Under the pieces are notes generated by a model. The model was not told the DNA's origin. It saw only the letters and a program-made list of their open reading frames with translations, and did not search any database. A stretch of 31,455 nt of DNA. It comes from DATLHO01 sp035539855 (GTDB lineage Bacteria > Bacteroidota > Ignavibacteria > OLB7). Numbering within the stretch: position 1 is the stretch's first letter; the number at the start of each line of letters is the position of its first letter. The stretch is taken from assembly GCA_035539855.1 (NCBI GenBank), contig DATLHO010000147.1:1-31455 (forward strand), read 5' to 3'. A program made the position numbers and the translations under genes. Shown in pieces: positions 1 to 8,480 of this stretch.

Positions 1-1
1 T

Positions 2-724
2 ATGGTGAAGCTTGGAAAGTCGGTAACCACCGCTCTCTTTGCGGCCGGGACGATAGCGCTGGCGTCGCTTGCGGCGTGCAGTGACAGTGCGACGTCGAAC
101 GATCAGGCGACCGTGACGATGCAGTCGCAGCTCTCGAGCTCGTCGACCTCGCTCGCCAAGGCCGCCGTCGGAACCAGCGCGGTCGGCGTCGACTCGGTGA
201 GCATCACGCGCATCCGCATGTTCGTTCGCCGCCTGAAGCTCCATCGCTCGGCCACCGATACGACCGGCGACAAGGACGTCAAGACCGCGCCGTTCGTCAT
301 CACGTTCGAGAACCAGGCGAAGACGTTCGTGAGCCTCCAGATCCCGCCCGGCACCTATGACAAGGTGAAGTTCGAGTTCCATCGTCCGGAGTCGAGCCAG
401 ATCACGGAGTATCTCGGCATCCCCGAGTTCGTCGACTTCGTCACGAACGATCGCTACTCGGTGATCTATGAGGGCAACGTCTACATGGACGGCACCGGCA
501 CCGCGATCCCGTTCACCTATCGCAGCGACATGACCGCGAACCTCTCGCTCAACCTCGAGCAGGAGATCACGTTCGCCGAAGGCTCCAACAACACCATCAT
601 GATGATGGTCGATCCCGCCGACGTCTTCACCAAGGCTGGCGAGCTTCTCGATCCGCGCGACCCGCGCAACGAGAACGAGATCGACAACAACATCAAGGCG
701 GCGATCAAGGTGCACAAGAAGTAG
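2..724 (+). CDS. Putative lipoprotein, DUF4382-like
   Basis: A 240-residue protein whose start lies at the very edge of the window, so an upstream start cannot be excluded. Residues 1-25 form a classic lipoprotein signal (basic VKLGK, then a hydrophobic stretch) ending in the lipobox LAAC, with Cys26 as the expected lipidation site. The mature part begins with a Ser/Thr-rich linker. It continues with a segment beginning VDSVSITRIRMFV and a later IPPGTYDKVKFEF, a pattern resembling the DUF4382 family of envelope lipoproteins, whose function is unknown. That assignment is by eye only. A strong terminator hairpin lies 30 bases after the stop, and the next gene is convergent, so this is probably the last gene of its transcript. 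Lipoprotein call is fairly sure; family is uncertain. Confidence 0.75.
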   Translation: MVKLGKSVTTALFAAGTIALASLAACSDSATSNDQATVTMQSQLSSSSTSLAKAAVGTSAVGVDSVSITRIRMFVRRLKLHRSATDTTGDKDVKTAPFVITFENQAKTFVSLQIPPGTYDKVKFEFHRPESSQITEYLGIPEFVDFVTNDRYSVIYEGNVYMDGTGTAIPFTYRSDMTANLSLNLEQEITFAEGSNNTIMMMVDPADVFTKAGELLDPRDPRNENEIDNNIKAAIKVHKK

Positions 725-753
725 GGCGCCCGCGCTCTTCGCGCACGCACGAC

Positions 754-789
754 GGCCCCGTCCCGAGCAATCGGGACGGGGCCTTTTTT
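754..789 (+). terminator. Rho-independent terminator, GCAA loop
   Basis: A perfect 13-bp GC-rich stem (754-766 pairing with 771-783) is closed by a GCAA tetraloop and followed by six T residues (784-789). It ends the lipoprotein transcript and sits between convergent genes, so it may also stop read-through from the OmpA gene on the other strand. Confidence 0.93.
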
Positions 790-842
790 GTCTGGTGCGG
801 TGGACACTGTCGGCGGTGGGTGGTGTCCGTTGGCGCCGGCTC

Positions 843-2063
843 CTACCAGCGCACCATGATCCGCGCGACTCGGGAGTAGAAGCGATCCTCCGGCGTCGTG
901 TTCCAGTGATGGCCTCCGCTCTCGCCGGCGCCGCCCGCCGAGGCGACGCGATCGGGCAGCGCCGCCTGCACGCTGGCCGCGCGACGCTGCGACAGGTCGT
1001 GGTTGCGCACGCTGTCGCCGGTCTCGTCGGTGAACCCCGTCACCGCGAGCGTTGCGGTCGCGGGGATCCGCGCGACGAGATCGCGCAGGATCGTGCGCGC
1101 GTCGTCGCCGAGCTCGGCGCTGTCGAAGTCGAAGAGCACGATAGACTCGCGATCCTGCGGACGGCCTTCAGCCGGCATCAATGCGCGGCGAACGCGCTCG
1201 ACCCGAAACAGAATGGTGCGTCGGGGTGTCGTGATCGAGTCACCCCCGGCGGTGCGCGCCATCATGGTCACGTCGATGCCGTCGGGATTCGCCGCGAACC
1301 AGCGCAGCTCCGACTCGGTGAACGACTCCGTGTACATCGGCTGCAACTGCGATCCGCTGAGACGGCGGAAGACCTTGCCCTCGTGCCGCAGCTCGATGTT
1401 ATAGGTGTCCAGCGGCGTCGTCGCCATCGCGGCGGTGACCAGGCGCATTCCCGTCGAGCTCGCGCGCACGAGCGTGTCGGCGATCGCGACGGGAGCCAGG
1501 AGCACGTCGCTGCCGGAGAGCTCGACGCGCCGATTCTCCGCGCGGCCCTCGGCGTGCGCATTGTTCGACGCGCGCGAGGGAAGACCGGTCGACCGAACGA
1601 CGAGCCGCGATCGGTCGATCCCGAAACGACTCGCGAGCAGCGCTGCCACCGCCTCGGCGCGCCGCCGGGCCAGGCCGTCGACGCGGCGCTCAGCCGGCGT
1701 CATCGAGCTCGTCCCGGTGATCACGAGGCGCTCGGAGGGATTCGCCCGCATGCGCTCGCCGACGATCGAGAGGATCATGCGGTAGCGGCGCACGAAGGGA
1801 TCGTTCGAGGCCGCCGAGTCGCCGCCGCCGTAGCGGGCAGGCACTGCGGAGGATCCCTCGTCGAAGAAGACGTACGGCAGCAGCGGGACGAGCCGACCGG
1901 TCGGTTCCTCCTCGATGCGGAGCGTCACCCGGTCGTCGTGCGCGCCGTCGGCGGCGATGCCGTACGGAATGACTTCGGCCTCGATCGCGCCCGGCTGCGA
2001 GCGCGATGACGAGACGACGGCGAGAAGCAGAGCGAGCGAAACGACGGCACGGCGATACGGCAT
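843..2063 (-). CDS. Secreted protein with two OmpA-like domains
   Basis: A 406-residue protein if read from the ATG at 2063. This start gives a clean signal peptide (PYRR, then SLALLLAVVSSSRSQ) and leaves about 40 bases after a candidate promoter. A longer reading frame reaches 2180 but would overlap the start of the divergent gene. Residues about 64-183 form a first OmpA-like peptidoglycan-binding domain (FFDEG near the start, EGRAENRRVEL at the end). Residues about 307-406 form a second (VLFDFDSAEL, NHDLSQRRA, ending PEDRFYSRVARI). A beta-rich segment of about 110 residues separates them. OmpA-like domains bind peptidoglycan, so an envelope-anchoring or structural role is likely. The exact job is unknown. 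Confidence 0.85.
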   Translation of the reverse strand: MPYRRAVVSLALLLAVVSSSRSQPGAIEAEVIPYGIAADGAHDDRVTLRIEEEPTGRLVPLLPYVFFDEGSSAVPARYGGGDSAASNDPFVRRYRMILSIVGERMRANPSERLVITGTSSMTPAERRVDGLARRRAEAVAALLASRFGIDRSRLVVRSTGLPSRASNNAHAEGRAENRRVELSGSDVLLAPVAIADTLVRASSTGMRLVTAAMATTPLDTYNIELRHEGKVFRRLSGSQLQPMYTESFTESELRWFAANPDGIDVTMMARTAGGDSITTPRRTILFRVERVRRALMPAEGRPQDRESIVLFDFDSAELGDDARTILRDLVARIPATATLAVTGFTDETGDSVRNHDLSQRRAASVQAALPDRVASAGGAGESGGHHWNTTPEDRFYSRVARIMVRW

Positions 2064-2111
2064 TGGTCTTCGTTGGGTGGTCACGCGGTTTGCCATTCTG
2101 ATGTCGATCGT

Positions 2112-2118
2112 CAAATTA
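2112..2118 (-). promoter_or_regulatory. Candidate -7 box TAATTTG
   Basis: On the minus strand this reads TAATTTG, matching the Bacteroidota -7 consensus TAnnTTTG. It lies in the 115-bp spacer between the divergent OmpA gene and repeat-protein gene, about 49 bases upstream of the OmpA-gene ATG at 2063. No convincing -33 element was identified. Confidence 0.4.
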
Positions 2119-2178
2119 GACTCCGGAGCGACGCGCCGCGCAAGGGCGGCTTCCATTCGATACTCCCCGGCACCCCTC

Positions 2179-5100
2179 ATGAGACGTTTCTACCGACTCC
2201 TCCTTCCCATGCTCCCGCTGCTCGCACTCCTCGTCGCGAGCGCGCGCGCGCAGCAGGGCGCGTCGCCGGATGCGTCAGCCGGCATCGCGATCGAATCGCT
2301 GCTGCTGCCCGACGGCACACTCAATCGCGACCACGCGGCGCGCGGCGCGATCGACCTGCGCGGCTGGCGCATGGTGCTCGGTCCCCGCGGCGAGCCCCGG
2401 TTCGTGAGCGAGGCGGCCGGCGCGACGCTCCTCGGAGCGCCGGACGCGGGAGTGACGACCACGATGCCGAAGTCCGACGGGAGCGGATTGCTCGACGCGC
2501 CGGTGCCGGGCGACGAGGCATGGGACGACCGGTTCGGTCCCCCGGGGATCAACGGTCCGGTCTATGCGCTCGCGATGGTCGGTGGCGATCTCTACGTCGG
2601 CGGCGCGTTCACCATCGCAGGCAACGCGCTCGCCGCGAACCTCGCCGTCTGGAACGGAACGACCTGGAGCGCGGTTGGCGACGGCGCCAGCGGCCCGGTC
2701 TATGTCTTCGCGATCGACGGCGACGACATGTTCATCGGCGGTCAGTTCCTCTCCGCCGGCGGCGCGGCGTCGCGCTCGGTGGTGCAGTTCAACACGCGGA
2801 CCAGACAGTTCACGCCGATGGGCGAGGGCGTCTGGGGCGGCTTCGTCATCCGGACCAACTTCCCCGTCGGCCGCGTGCACGCGCTGGCCGTGCGCGGCGA
2901 TACGGTCTTCGTCGGCGGACTCTTCTACGAGGTCGGCCCGTCGATCCGCTCCAACAGCATCGCGCGCTTCAGCCGCTCCGCACGCACGTGGTCGGAGCTC
3001 GCCGGGCTCAACCCGGGCGGAGCCGGAGCGAGCGGACCCGCGGTCTACGCGTTGACGGTCATCGGAAGCGACCTCTATGCCGGCGGAGGATTCACCGGCG
3101 GCCTGCGCCGATATCGTGCCGGAGCCTGGTCCGCGCCGATCGGCGGAGGGACCTCCGACACGGTCTTCGCGATCGCTCCGGCCGGCGGCGCGCTCTACGT
3201 CGGCGGGCAGTTCACGCGCGCCGGCGGCATCGACGCGGCGCGGGTCGCGCGGCTCGATCTGGCGGCCGAGACCTGGTCGGCGCTCGGCGCCGGGTTCGAC
3301 GCGCCGGTCTACGCGCTCGCCGTCGAGGGCGACGATCTCTATGCCGGTGGTCGATTCTCGAGCGCCGGATTCCAGCGCGCCGCCGCGATCGCGCGGTGGA
3401 GCGACGGCGTCTGGGTGCCGATCGGCGACGGACTCGTCGACAGTGCCGGGGCGTCGGTGCGCACGGTGCTGCCGGTCGCCGGCGGTCTCTACGCCGGCGG
3501 ACGCTTCCGCATCGCCGGGCGCGTCACCGCGCACAACATCGGCTACTGGAACGGCTCCGCCTGGCGCGCGGTGCGCCGCGGCGGCTCCGAGAACGTCGAC
3601 CGCAACGGCGTCAACGGTCCCGTCCACGCGGTCGCCGTGCGCGGCTCCGACGTCTTCGTCGCCGGCGATTTCACGGTCGCAGGCGGCGTGCCCGCGAGTC
3701 GCGTCGCGCGCTGGAACGGCGAGGAGTGGAGCGCGCTCGGCACGGGCATCGGCGGAGCCGACGCGCTCGTGCGAGCGCTCGCGGTCGACTCCGCGGGCTC
3801 CGTCTATGTCGGCGGCATCCTCACGAGCGCCGGCGGTGCCACCGCCAGCGGCATCGCCCGGTGGGATGGCGCGCGCTGGTCGTCGATGGCCGGCGGCGTC
3901 GGCGGAGACAATCCTTACGTCTTCGCGCTCGCGGTGCAGGGCGGCCGGCTCATCGCTGGCGGCGCGTTCAACAGCGCCGGCGGCGTCGCCGCGAGTCACG
4001 TCGCAGCATGGGATATCGCTTCGGGTTCGTGGGCGCCGCTGGGTGAAGGGATCGGCGCCGAGGATTCCATCTACTCCTTCGTCACGGCGATCGGCGTACA
4101 GGCCGACACGCTGTACTTCGGCGGCAGCTTCGACGGCGCCGGCGGCGTTCGCTCTCCGAACCTCGTGCGGCTCGTCGGCACGACCTATTCGCCGGCCGGC
4201 GTCGGATCGCGCACGGGGATGAACGCCCCCGTCGCCGCGATCGTCACGCGTCCCGGCGTCGTCTATGCCGCGGGCACCTTCACGCTCGCCGGCGGCGACA
4301 GCGCGCGCTACGTCGCCGAGCTCGTCGGCGATCGGTGGCGCCCGCTCGGCGCCGGACTGGCCGCGCCCGCATCGAGCCTCGCGCTCGAGGCCGGCGGCGC
4401 GCTCGTCGTCGGCGGGGAGTTTACCCGCGCCGGCTCGACCCGCGTCGGCTACGTCGCGCGCTGGAACGCCGGCGCCTGGTCGACCTACCTGACCGGCACC
4501 AACGGTCCCGTCCGCGCGCTCGCGGCCGGCGTCCTCGGCGTGCACGCCGGCGGCGATTTCACACTGGCCAACGGACAGAAGGCGAACAACATCGCGCTCT
4601 ACGACTTCGTCGGCTGGACCTCGCTCGGCAGCGACCCGGCCTCCGGTCTCATCGGCACCGTGCTCGCCGCCGCGATCGACGACGGCGACGTCTATATCGG
4701 CGGCTTGTTCGCCAGCGCCGGCGGCGTGCGCGCCAGCGGCGCCGCGCATTGGGACGGCAACACGTGGCGCCCCATGGGCGCCGGCGTCGACGGTCCGGTC
4801 CGCTCGATCGCCATCGCCGGCGACGAGGTGTTCTTCGCCGGAGAGTTCTCGAGCGCCGGCGGCGTCGCCTCTCCGGGCATCGCCCGCTGGAGCCGCAGCG
4901 CCAGGCGCTGGAGCGGCCTCGGCTCGGGTCTCGAAGGCACCGGTCCGTACGCCTTCGCCCTCGCTGTCCGTGGCGACGAACTCTACGTCGGCGGAAGCTT
5001 CAGTCGCGCGGGCGGCGTCGAAGCGACCGCCCGCATCGCGCGGTGGAGCCGATCGGGCGGGACATGGTCACCGGTGGGCGGCGGCATCGCCGGCAGCGGC

Positions 5101-5955
5101 TACTACACCTACGTCTCGGCGATCGCGCTGGACTCGAGCGGTGGCCTGTATGCAGGAGGGATTTTTCCCTTCGCCGGAGGCACGCGCGTCAACAACATCG
5201 CGCGATGGGACGGCGCCGCGTGGCATCCGCTCGGTGAGGGACTCAACAACGCCGTCTACGACATCGCGATCGACGGGACGAGCCTCTACGCGACCGGAGA
5301 GTTTCTACGCGCCGGCCGCGTCGCCGTGCGTCGCATCGCGCGCTGGGATGGCGCCGACTGGCAGAAGCTCGGCGGCGACGGATTCGACCGCCGCGTCTAC
5401 TCCCTGGCGATGCATCGCGGCGTGCTCTACGCCGCCGGCGAGTTCCTCACCGTCGACGACGAGGAGGCCTACGGCGTCGCGCGCTGGACGGGCCAGCGAT
5501 GGCTCGGTCTGGGCAGCGGCGTGACCAATCCCTACGCCTTCAGCGGCGCCTACGCGCTCGCGGTCGACGACTCGGCGATCTACGTCGGGGGGAACTTCAC
5601 CGTCGCGGGACGTCGCCCATCGTTCTACTTCGCGCGGTGGGTGCCGAGCCTGCAGATCTCCGGCGTCGAGACGCCGCGACCCGTCGTAGCGACCTCTGGA
5701 GTGCTTCGCGCGATCGTCCCGAATCCGTCGTCGTACGAGGGCGCCGTGCGCTTCACGCTCGCGAGCGCCGCGCACGTGCGGCTCGAGCTCTTCGCGGTCG
5801 ACGGTCGTCCGCTCGCGCTGCTGGCCGATGAGCACTTCGATCCGGGCGAGCACGAGCGATCGCTTCCCGTGTCGACCCTGGCGCCGGGCGCGTATCTCTG
5901 CCGGCTTTCGAGCGGCGCCGTCGTCGAGACCATGCTCGTGGAGGTGATTCGATGA
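2179..5955 (+). CDS. Giant propeller-repeat protein with T9SS tail
   Basis: A 1258-residue secreted protein. The ATG at 2179 is chosen because it opens a good signal peptide (RRFYRLLLP, hydrophobic core, cleavage near ARAQQ); the open frame extends further upstream without one. From about residue 138 to 1160 there are 21 repeats of roughly 45-55 residues. They follow the pattern LYVGGxFTxAGG, then IARW, then WxPLGxG, then VYALAVxGD. These resemble beta-propeller blades, and 21 would fit three seven-bladed propellers (inference). Residues about 1169-1258 match the T9SS type A sorting domain (VPNPSS, VRFTLAS, VRLELF, GRPLALL, LAPGAYLCRL), so the protein is probably exported by T9SS to the cell surface or medium. 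Ligand and function are unknown. Its stop overlaps the next gene's start. Confidence 0.9.
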   Translation: MRRFYRLLLPMLPLLALLVASARAQQGASPDASAGIAIESLLLPDGTLNRDHAARGAIDLRGWRMVLGPRGEPRFVSEAAGATLLGAPDAGVTTTMPKSDGSGLLDAPVPGDEAWDDRFGPPGINGPVYALAMVGGDLYVGGAFTIAGNALAANLAVWNGTTWSAVGDGASGPVYVFAIDGDDMFIGGQFLSAGGAASRSVVQFNTRTRQFTPMGEGVWGGFVIRTNFPVGRVHALAVRGDTVFVGGLFYEVGPSIRSNSIARFSRSARTWSELAGLNPGGAGASGPAVYALTVIGSDLYAGGGFTGGLRRYRAGAWSAPIGGGTSDTVFAIAPAGGALYVGGQFTRAGGIDAARVARLDLAAETWSALGAGFDAPVYALAVEGDDLYAGGRFSSAGFQRAAAIARWSDGVWVPIGDGLVDSAGASVRTVLPVAGGLYAGGRFRIAGRVTAHNIGYWNGSAWRAVRRGGSENVDRNGVNGPVHAVAVRGSDVFVAGDFTVAGGVPASRVARWNGEEWSALGTGIGGADALVRALAVDSAGSVYVGGILTSAGGATASGIARWDGARWSSMAGGVGGDNPYVFALAVQGGRLIAGGAFNSAGGVAASHVAAWDIASGSWAPLGEGIGAEDSIYSFVTAIGVQADTLYFGGSFDGAGGVRSPNLVRLVGTTYSPAGVGSRTGMNAPVAAIVTRPGVVYAAGTFTLAGGDSARYVAELVGDRWRPLGAGLAAPASSLALEAGGALVVGGEFTRAGSTRVGYVARWNAGAWSTYLTGTNGPVRALAAGVLGVHAGGDFTLANGQKANNIALYDFVGWTSLGSDPASGLIGTVLAAAIDDGDVYIGGLFASAGGVRASGAAHWDGNTWRPMGAGVDGPVRSIAIAGDEVFFAGEFSSAGGVASPGIARWSRSARRWSGLGSGLEGTGPYAFALAVRGDELYVGGSFSRAGGVEATARIARWSRSGGTWSPVGGGIAGSGYYTYVSAIALDSSGGLYAGGIFPFAGGTRVNNIARWDGAAWHPLGEGLNNAVYDIAIDGTSLYATGEFLRAGRVAVRRIARWDGADWQKLGGDGFDRRVYSLAMHRGVLYAAGEFLTVDDEEAYGVARWTGQRWLGLGSGVTNPYAFSGAYALAVDDSAIYVGGNFTVAGRRPSFYFARWVPSLQISGVETPRPVVATSGVLRAIVPNPSSYEGAVRFTLASAAHVRLELFAVDGRPLALLADEHFDPGEHERSLPVSTLAPGAYLCRLSSGAVVETMLVEVIR

Positions 5956-7385
5956 AAGCGATCCATCTGACCCTCGCCCTCATCGTGCTGGTCGTCGCGC
6001 CCGCGGGAGCGCAGGAATTTCTCGACACGGCGGGACGCTGGAAGTCGCTCACGCTTCCCGGCGGCTCGAGTCCACAGATCGCGCCGCGGGCCATGGTCGC
6101 GCTGCGCGGCCACGTGGTCATCGGACGGGAGGGACGCAGCGTGCTGGTCAGCCGGGATTCCGGCGAGACGTGGCGCAACACCGGCGGCGCGCTGCCGGCC
6201 GACCTGCAGACCGTCTGGGCGCTTGCGCATCCGGACACGCTCAACGCGCCGCAGCGGATCCTCGGCGTCGCTGCGACCGGAGCCAGCGGAGCGCAGGTGC
6301 GCCTGATCGAGAGCACCGACGGCGGCGACACCTGGCGCGACGCCGGGCGACTCGCGGAGCTCGACGTGCTCTTCACCGTTCCGACCGACACGATGCGCCT
6401 GTACGGTCCGCCCGCGATGCTCTTCGTCGACAACGCGTCGGGCTCGGGCCGCACCGGATTCCTCTACAGCGCCGCGGGATTGTTCGCGAGCACCGACAAC
6501 GGCGCGACGTGGTCGCGCCGCGGCAGCGCGCGGGCGTTCAGGGCGCTTGCGATGCGTGACGAAGCCAACGGCATCGCCGCGCTCGGCGACTACCGAACGG
6601 GGACCGCGATCAGCGCGACACCGGGCGGCATCGCGTGGACCTCCGACGGCGGAGCGACGTGGACGCAGACGTACGGGTTCTCCGACGGAGGCTTCTACCA
6701 GCACCTGACGCTCAAGACGTTCTCGAGCACGCAGTACCGCGCGTTCGTGCCGGAGCGCTTCCAGAACTACATGGACTGGCGCCTGCTGCGCTCCAGCGAT
6801 GCCGGGCGCACGTGGGGTGACTACCGGGGGAGGCAGGCGCGCCGGCCGCTCTACGGCGTGGCGTTCTGGCGCGACACGACCGACCTGCACGTTGTCAGCG
6901 ACGGCGCGATCCTGCAGCATGCCGCCGACGGCGGGGAGCTCTTCTACCTGCTGCGCGACACCGCCGCCGGATACTGGCAGACGCCGCTCGACCTGATCCC
7001 CGGCTACGTCACCCGGGCGCCCATCGCCGCGACCGACGGACGCTACCTCTACTTCACCGTCCCGGGCAACCGCGCCGCGCGATGGCGCATGGCCTCGATC
7101 GAGCCGCTCTCGTCGGTTACGGTCGAGGTGCCGGTCGAAGGACTGTCCATCCGACCGAATCCCGTCAGATCCGAAGGCGCCCGCATCGACCTCGGCGCGA
7201 GGCTCGCCGGCGCGCGCGAGATCGTCGTCGTCGACGTGCTCGGCCGACGCCGGCTCGCGATCGACGTCCCCGACGGCGCGCGATCCGTTCGCCTCGACGC
7301 CGTCCCGCTCGAGCCCGGACGGTACGTCGCGATCGTTGGCGTCGGCCGCGCGATCGCCCGTGTGCCATTCGTCGTCGTCGACTGA
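5952..7385 (+). CDS. Asp-box (BNR-like) secreted protein with T9SS tail
   Basis: A 477-residue protein. Its ATG overlaps the previous stop codon (ATGA, 5952-5955), with a GAGGTG ribosome site at 5941-5946, so it is translationally coupled to the giant repeat protein. A signal peptide covers about residues 1-21 (cleavage near PAGAQ). Five Asp-boxes are visible: SRDSGETW (67-74), STDGGDTW (121-128), STDNGATW (180-187), TSDGGATW (230-237) and SSDAGRTW (281-288). Such motifs mark six- or seven-bladed propellers of the sialidase, Vps10 and YCF48 type; they are structural and do not prove sialidase activity. Residues about 395-477 look like a T9SS sorting domain (IRPNPVR, VVDVLGRR, LEPGRYVAIV). The two coupled genes probably make co-secreted surface proteins. 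Confidence 0.88.
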   Translation: MKAIHLTLALIVLVVAPAGAQEFLDTAGRWKSLTLPGGSSPQIAPRAMVALRGHVVIGREGRSVLVSRDSGETWRNTGGALPADLQTVWALAHPDTLNAPQRILGVAATGASGAQVRLIESTDGGDTWRDAGRLAELDVLFTVPTDTMRLYGPPAMLFVDNASGSGRTGFLYSAAGLFASTDNGATWSRRGSARAFRALAMRDEANGIAALGDYRTGTAISATPGGIAWTSDGGATWTQTYGFSDGGFYQHLTLKTFSSTQYRAFVPERFQNYMDWRLLRSSDAGRTWGDYRGRQARRPLYGVAFWRDTTDLHVVSDGAILQHAADGGELFYLLRDTAAGYWQTPLDLIPGYVTRAPIAATDGRYLYFTVPGNRAARWRMASIEPLSSVTVEVPVEGLSIRPNPVRSEGARIDLGARLAGAREIVVVDVLGRRRLAIDVPDGARSVRLDAVPLEPGRYVAIVGVGRAIARVPFVVVD

Positions 7386-7568
7386 TCGGCGGCGAAATCC
7401 CCCGGTCTCATTGCGTTCTGAACGCCCGTCTTTCTTAGCGGGGCCGGTGCACGGCTCCAAGTCGGCGATTCGAGCTCTGTTTGCCGTTGGTATGGCCGTT
7501 GCAACAACTACGGAAACCACCGCAGCGACTGTGAGCAGGGGAGAAGTAGAGGGGATCTCAGGATGATA

Positions 7569-7602
7569 TGAGGCCCGTTCCGGAATTCCGGAGCGGGCCT
7601 CA
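7569..7602 (+). terminator. GC-rich dyad, possible terminator without T-run
   Basis: A 15-bp stem with one G-T pair (7569-7583 with 7588-7602) is closed by an AATT loop. No T-run follows. It is the first strong hairpin after the Asp-box gene, 184 bases past its stop. It may end that operon or act as an RNA 3' stabiliser. Confidence 0.5.
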
Positions 7603-7720
7603 TGCATGGTACGGGGGCGCGGTCGTTTCTCGAGAAAACTTCGATACAGATTCGGTGGATTCGTCCCGCAACCCCGCCTGGTGACCGGCGTAGTGGCACG
7701 AACATTGAATGATAGAGAGT

Positions 7721-7801
7721 AACCACCACACGCAAGGCGTGAGAGAGAAACCTCAAGGGAGGAACATCAAAAGCCCGCTTCGGTTCGCCGAAGCGGGCTT
7801 T
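7721..7801 (+). ncRNA. Two-hairpin RNA-like motif, copy 1, with terminal hairpin
   Basis: Hairpin 1 is CACGC-AAG-GCGTG (7729-7741). Hairpin 2 is CCTC-AAGG-GAGG (7751-7762). An identical AACATCAA tail (7763-7770) follows, then a terminator-like hairpin with a 14-bp stem and TTCG loop (7770-7801). A second copy at 8311-8402 keeps the same order, the 8-9 base linker and the pairing, while loop bases and stem length differ. This is the signature of conserved RNA structure rather than coding: the indels are not multiples of three. An AT-rich stretch just upstream could hold a promoter. The layout, two stem-loops plus terminator, recalls the Chlorobi-1 RNA family, but I cannot compare sequences. 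Confidence 0.5.
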
Positions 7802-7867
7802 CGATCGTAGATTTCGGCGGGCCGCGGCAGAGAGCTCGGAGACACTCAACCAGGGAGGCACGACAGC

Positions 7868-8269
7868 ATGGCTCCGAAGGCATCCGGCGCGACGACGGCC
7901 GGAAACGACGTCGAGACATTCCTCGCGGCACTCGATCATCCCGCGAAGTCCGAGATCCTCTCGCTGCGCGCGCTGATTCTCGGCGTCGATCCGTCCGTGG
8001 CCGAGGGCATCAAGTGGAACGCGCCCAGCTTCCGCACCACCGAATACTTCGCGACGTTTCACCTGCGGGCGAAGGAGGGCGTGCAGATCATCCTGCACCG
8101 GGGCGCGAAGCGTCGCAGCGATGGACCGATCGCGATACCGGACCCTCACGGCCTGCTCGAATGGCTCGGAGAGGATCGCGCGAGCGTCCGGTTCCGTGAT
8201 CAGGCGGATGTCGCGGCGAAGGGAGCCGCGTTCGCCGACGTGCTCCGCCACTGGATCAAAACCGTGTGA
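7868..8269 (+). CDS. DUF1801 (YdhG-like) domain protein
   Basis: A 133-residue cytoplasmic protein with no signal peptide. The ATG at 7868 is preceded by GGGAGG nine bases upstream. The sequence fits the DUF1801 family (PF08818): an N-terminal helix with HPAKSEILSLRALIL, the conserved GIKWNAPSF block, a central FATFHLRAKEGVQIILHRG strand pair, then LLEWLGEDRASVRF and a C-terminal helical segment. Length is typical. The family's function is not firmly established. The gene stands alone between two copies of a hairpin motif, so it looks like a monocistronic unit. Confidence 0.88.
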   Translation: MAPKASGATTAGNDVETFLAALDHPAKSEILSLRALILGVDPSVAEGIKWNAPSFRTTEYFATFHLRAKEGVQIILHRGAKRRSDGPIAIPDPHGLLEWLGEDRASVRFRDQADVAAKGAAFADVLRHWIKTV

Positions 8270-8310
8270 GCAGAAAGGATCCGCTGGCATGATGCTTGTA
8301 TTAATCAAAG

Positions 8311-8402
8311 CATCACCATCACGCGAAACGACGTGAGAGAGAGCCTCCAGAGAGGAACATCAAGGCCCGTCCCGGCATTGCCGGGACGGGCCTCTGATTT
8401 TT
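8311..8402 (+). ncRNA. Two-hairpin RNA-like motif, copy 2, with terminator
   Basis: Second copy of the 7721-7801 motif. Hairpin 1 is CACG/CGTG (8320-8323 with 8332-8335), with an inner CG-AAA-CG and one bulged A. Hairpin 2 is CCTC-CAGA-GAGG (8344-8355). The AACATCAA tail is at 8356-8363. A 13-bp GC-rich stem follows (8363-8375 with 8381-8393), with five T residues at 8398-8402, which makes a credible terminator. The AT-rich TATTAAT at 8299-8305 lies where a -10 box would sit if transcription began at the motif. It could be a small RNA, or a leader/3' element of the neighbouring gene. Confidence 0.5.
8363..8402 (+). terminator. Rho-independent terminator
   Basis: A 13-bp stem (AGGCCCGTCCCGG with its complement, 8363-8375/8381-8393), a short loop, and TTTTT at 8398-8402. 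It ends the motif and the DUF1801 region and faces the convergent mlaF gene. Confidence 0.82.
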
Positions 8403-8480
8403 CGGAGAGCGATGTATGCTCACGCGTCCGTAGGACGCGGCCCGTCGAGCGCGACGGTGCTCACTCGGGCGCGACCTGGC

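Larger units (their letters stand above)
7386..7867. other. 482-bp intergenic region with hairpins and RNA-like motif
   Basis: No convincing gene is seen here. It contains a 15-bp dyad (7569-7602), then an AT-richer stretch (about 7701-7720), then the first copy of a two-hairpin motif (7721-7770) and its terminal hairpin (7770-7801). The ribosome site GGGAGG (7853-7858) of the DUF1801 gene closes the region. The first 180 bases hold nothing I can identify. Confidence 0.6.

Noticed and set aside
1915..2178. Upstream extension of the giant repeat protein's open frame
   Set aside because: It overlaps the OmpA gene antisense, has no signal peptide, and the ATG at 2179 gives an ideal one.
2275..4749. 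Long antisense open frames opposite the repeat protein and other large genes
   Set aside because: Arg/Asp/Ala-rich shadow translations of GC-rich codons, without starts, domains or signals of their own.
7447..7566. 39-codon open frame from GTG with a hydrophobic stretch
   Set aside because: No ribosome site, no ATG, and nothing comparable nearby; too weak to call a gene.
7709..7810. 33-codon open frame through RNA motif copy 1
   Set aside because: It runs through the hairpins, has no ribosome site, and copy 2 breaks the frame with indels and a stop.
8311..8322. CATCACCATCAC as a histidine leader peptide
   Set aside because: An in-frame stop lies directly upstream, copy 1 does not keep the run, and the adjacent gene is not histidine biosynthesis.
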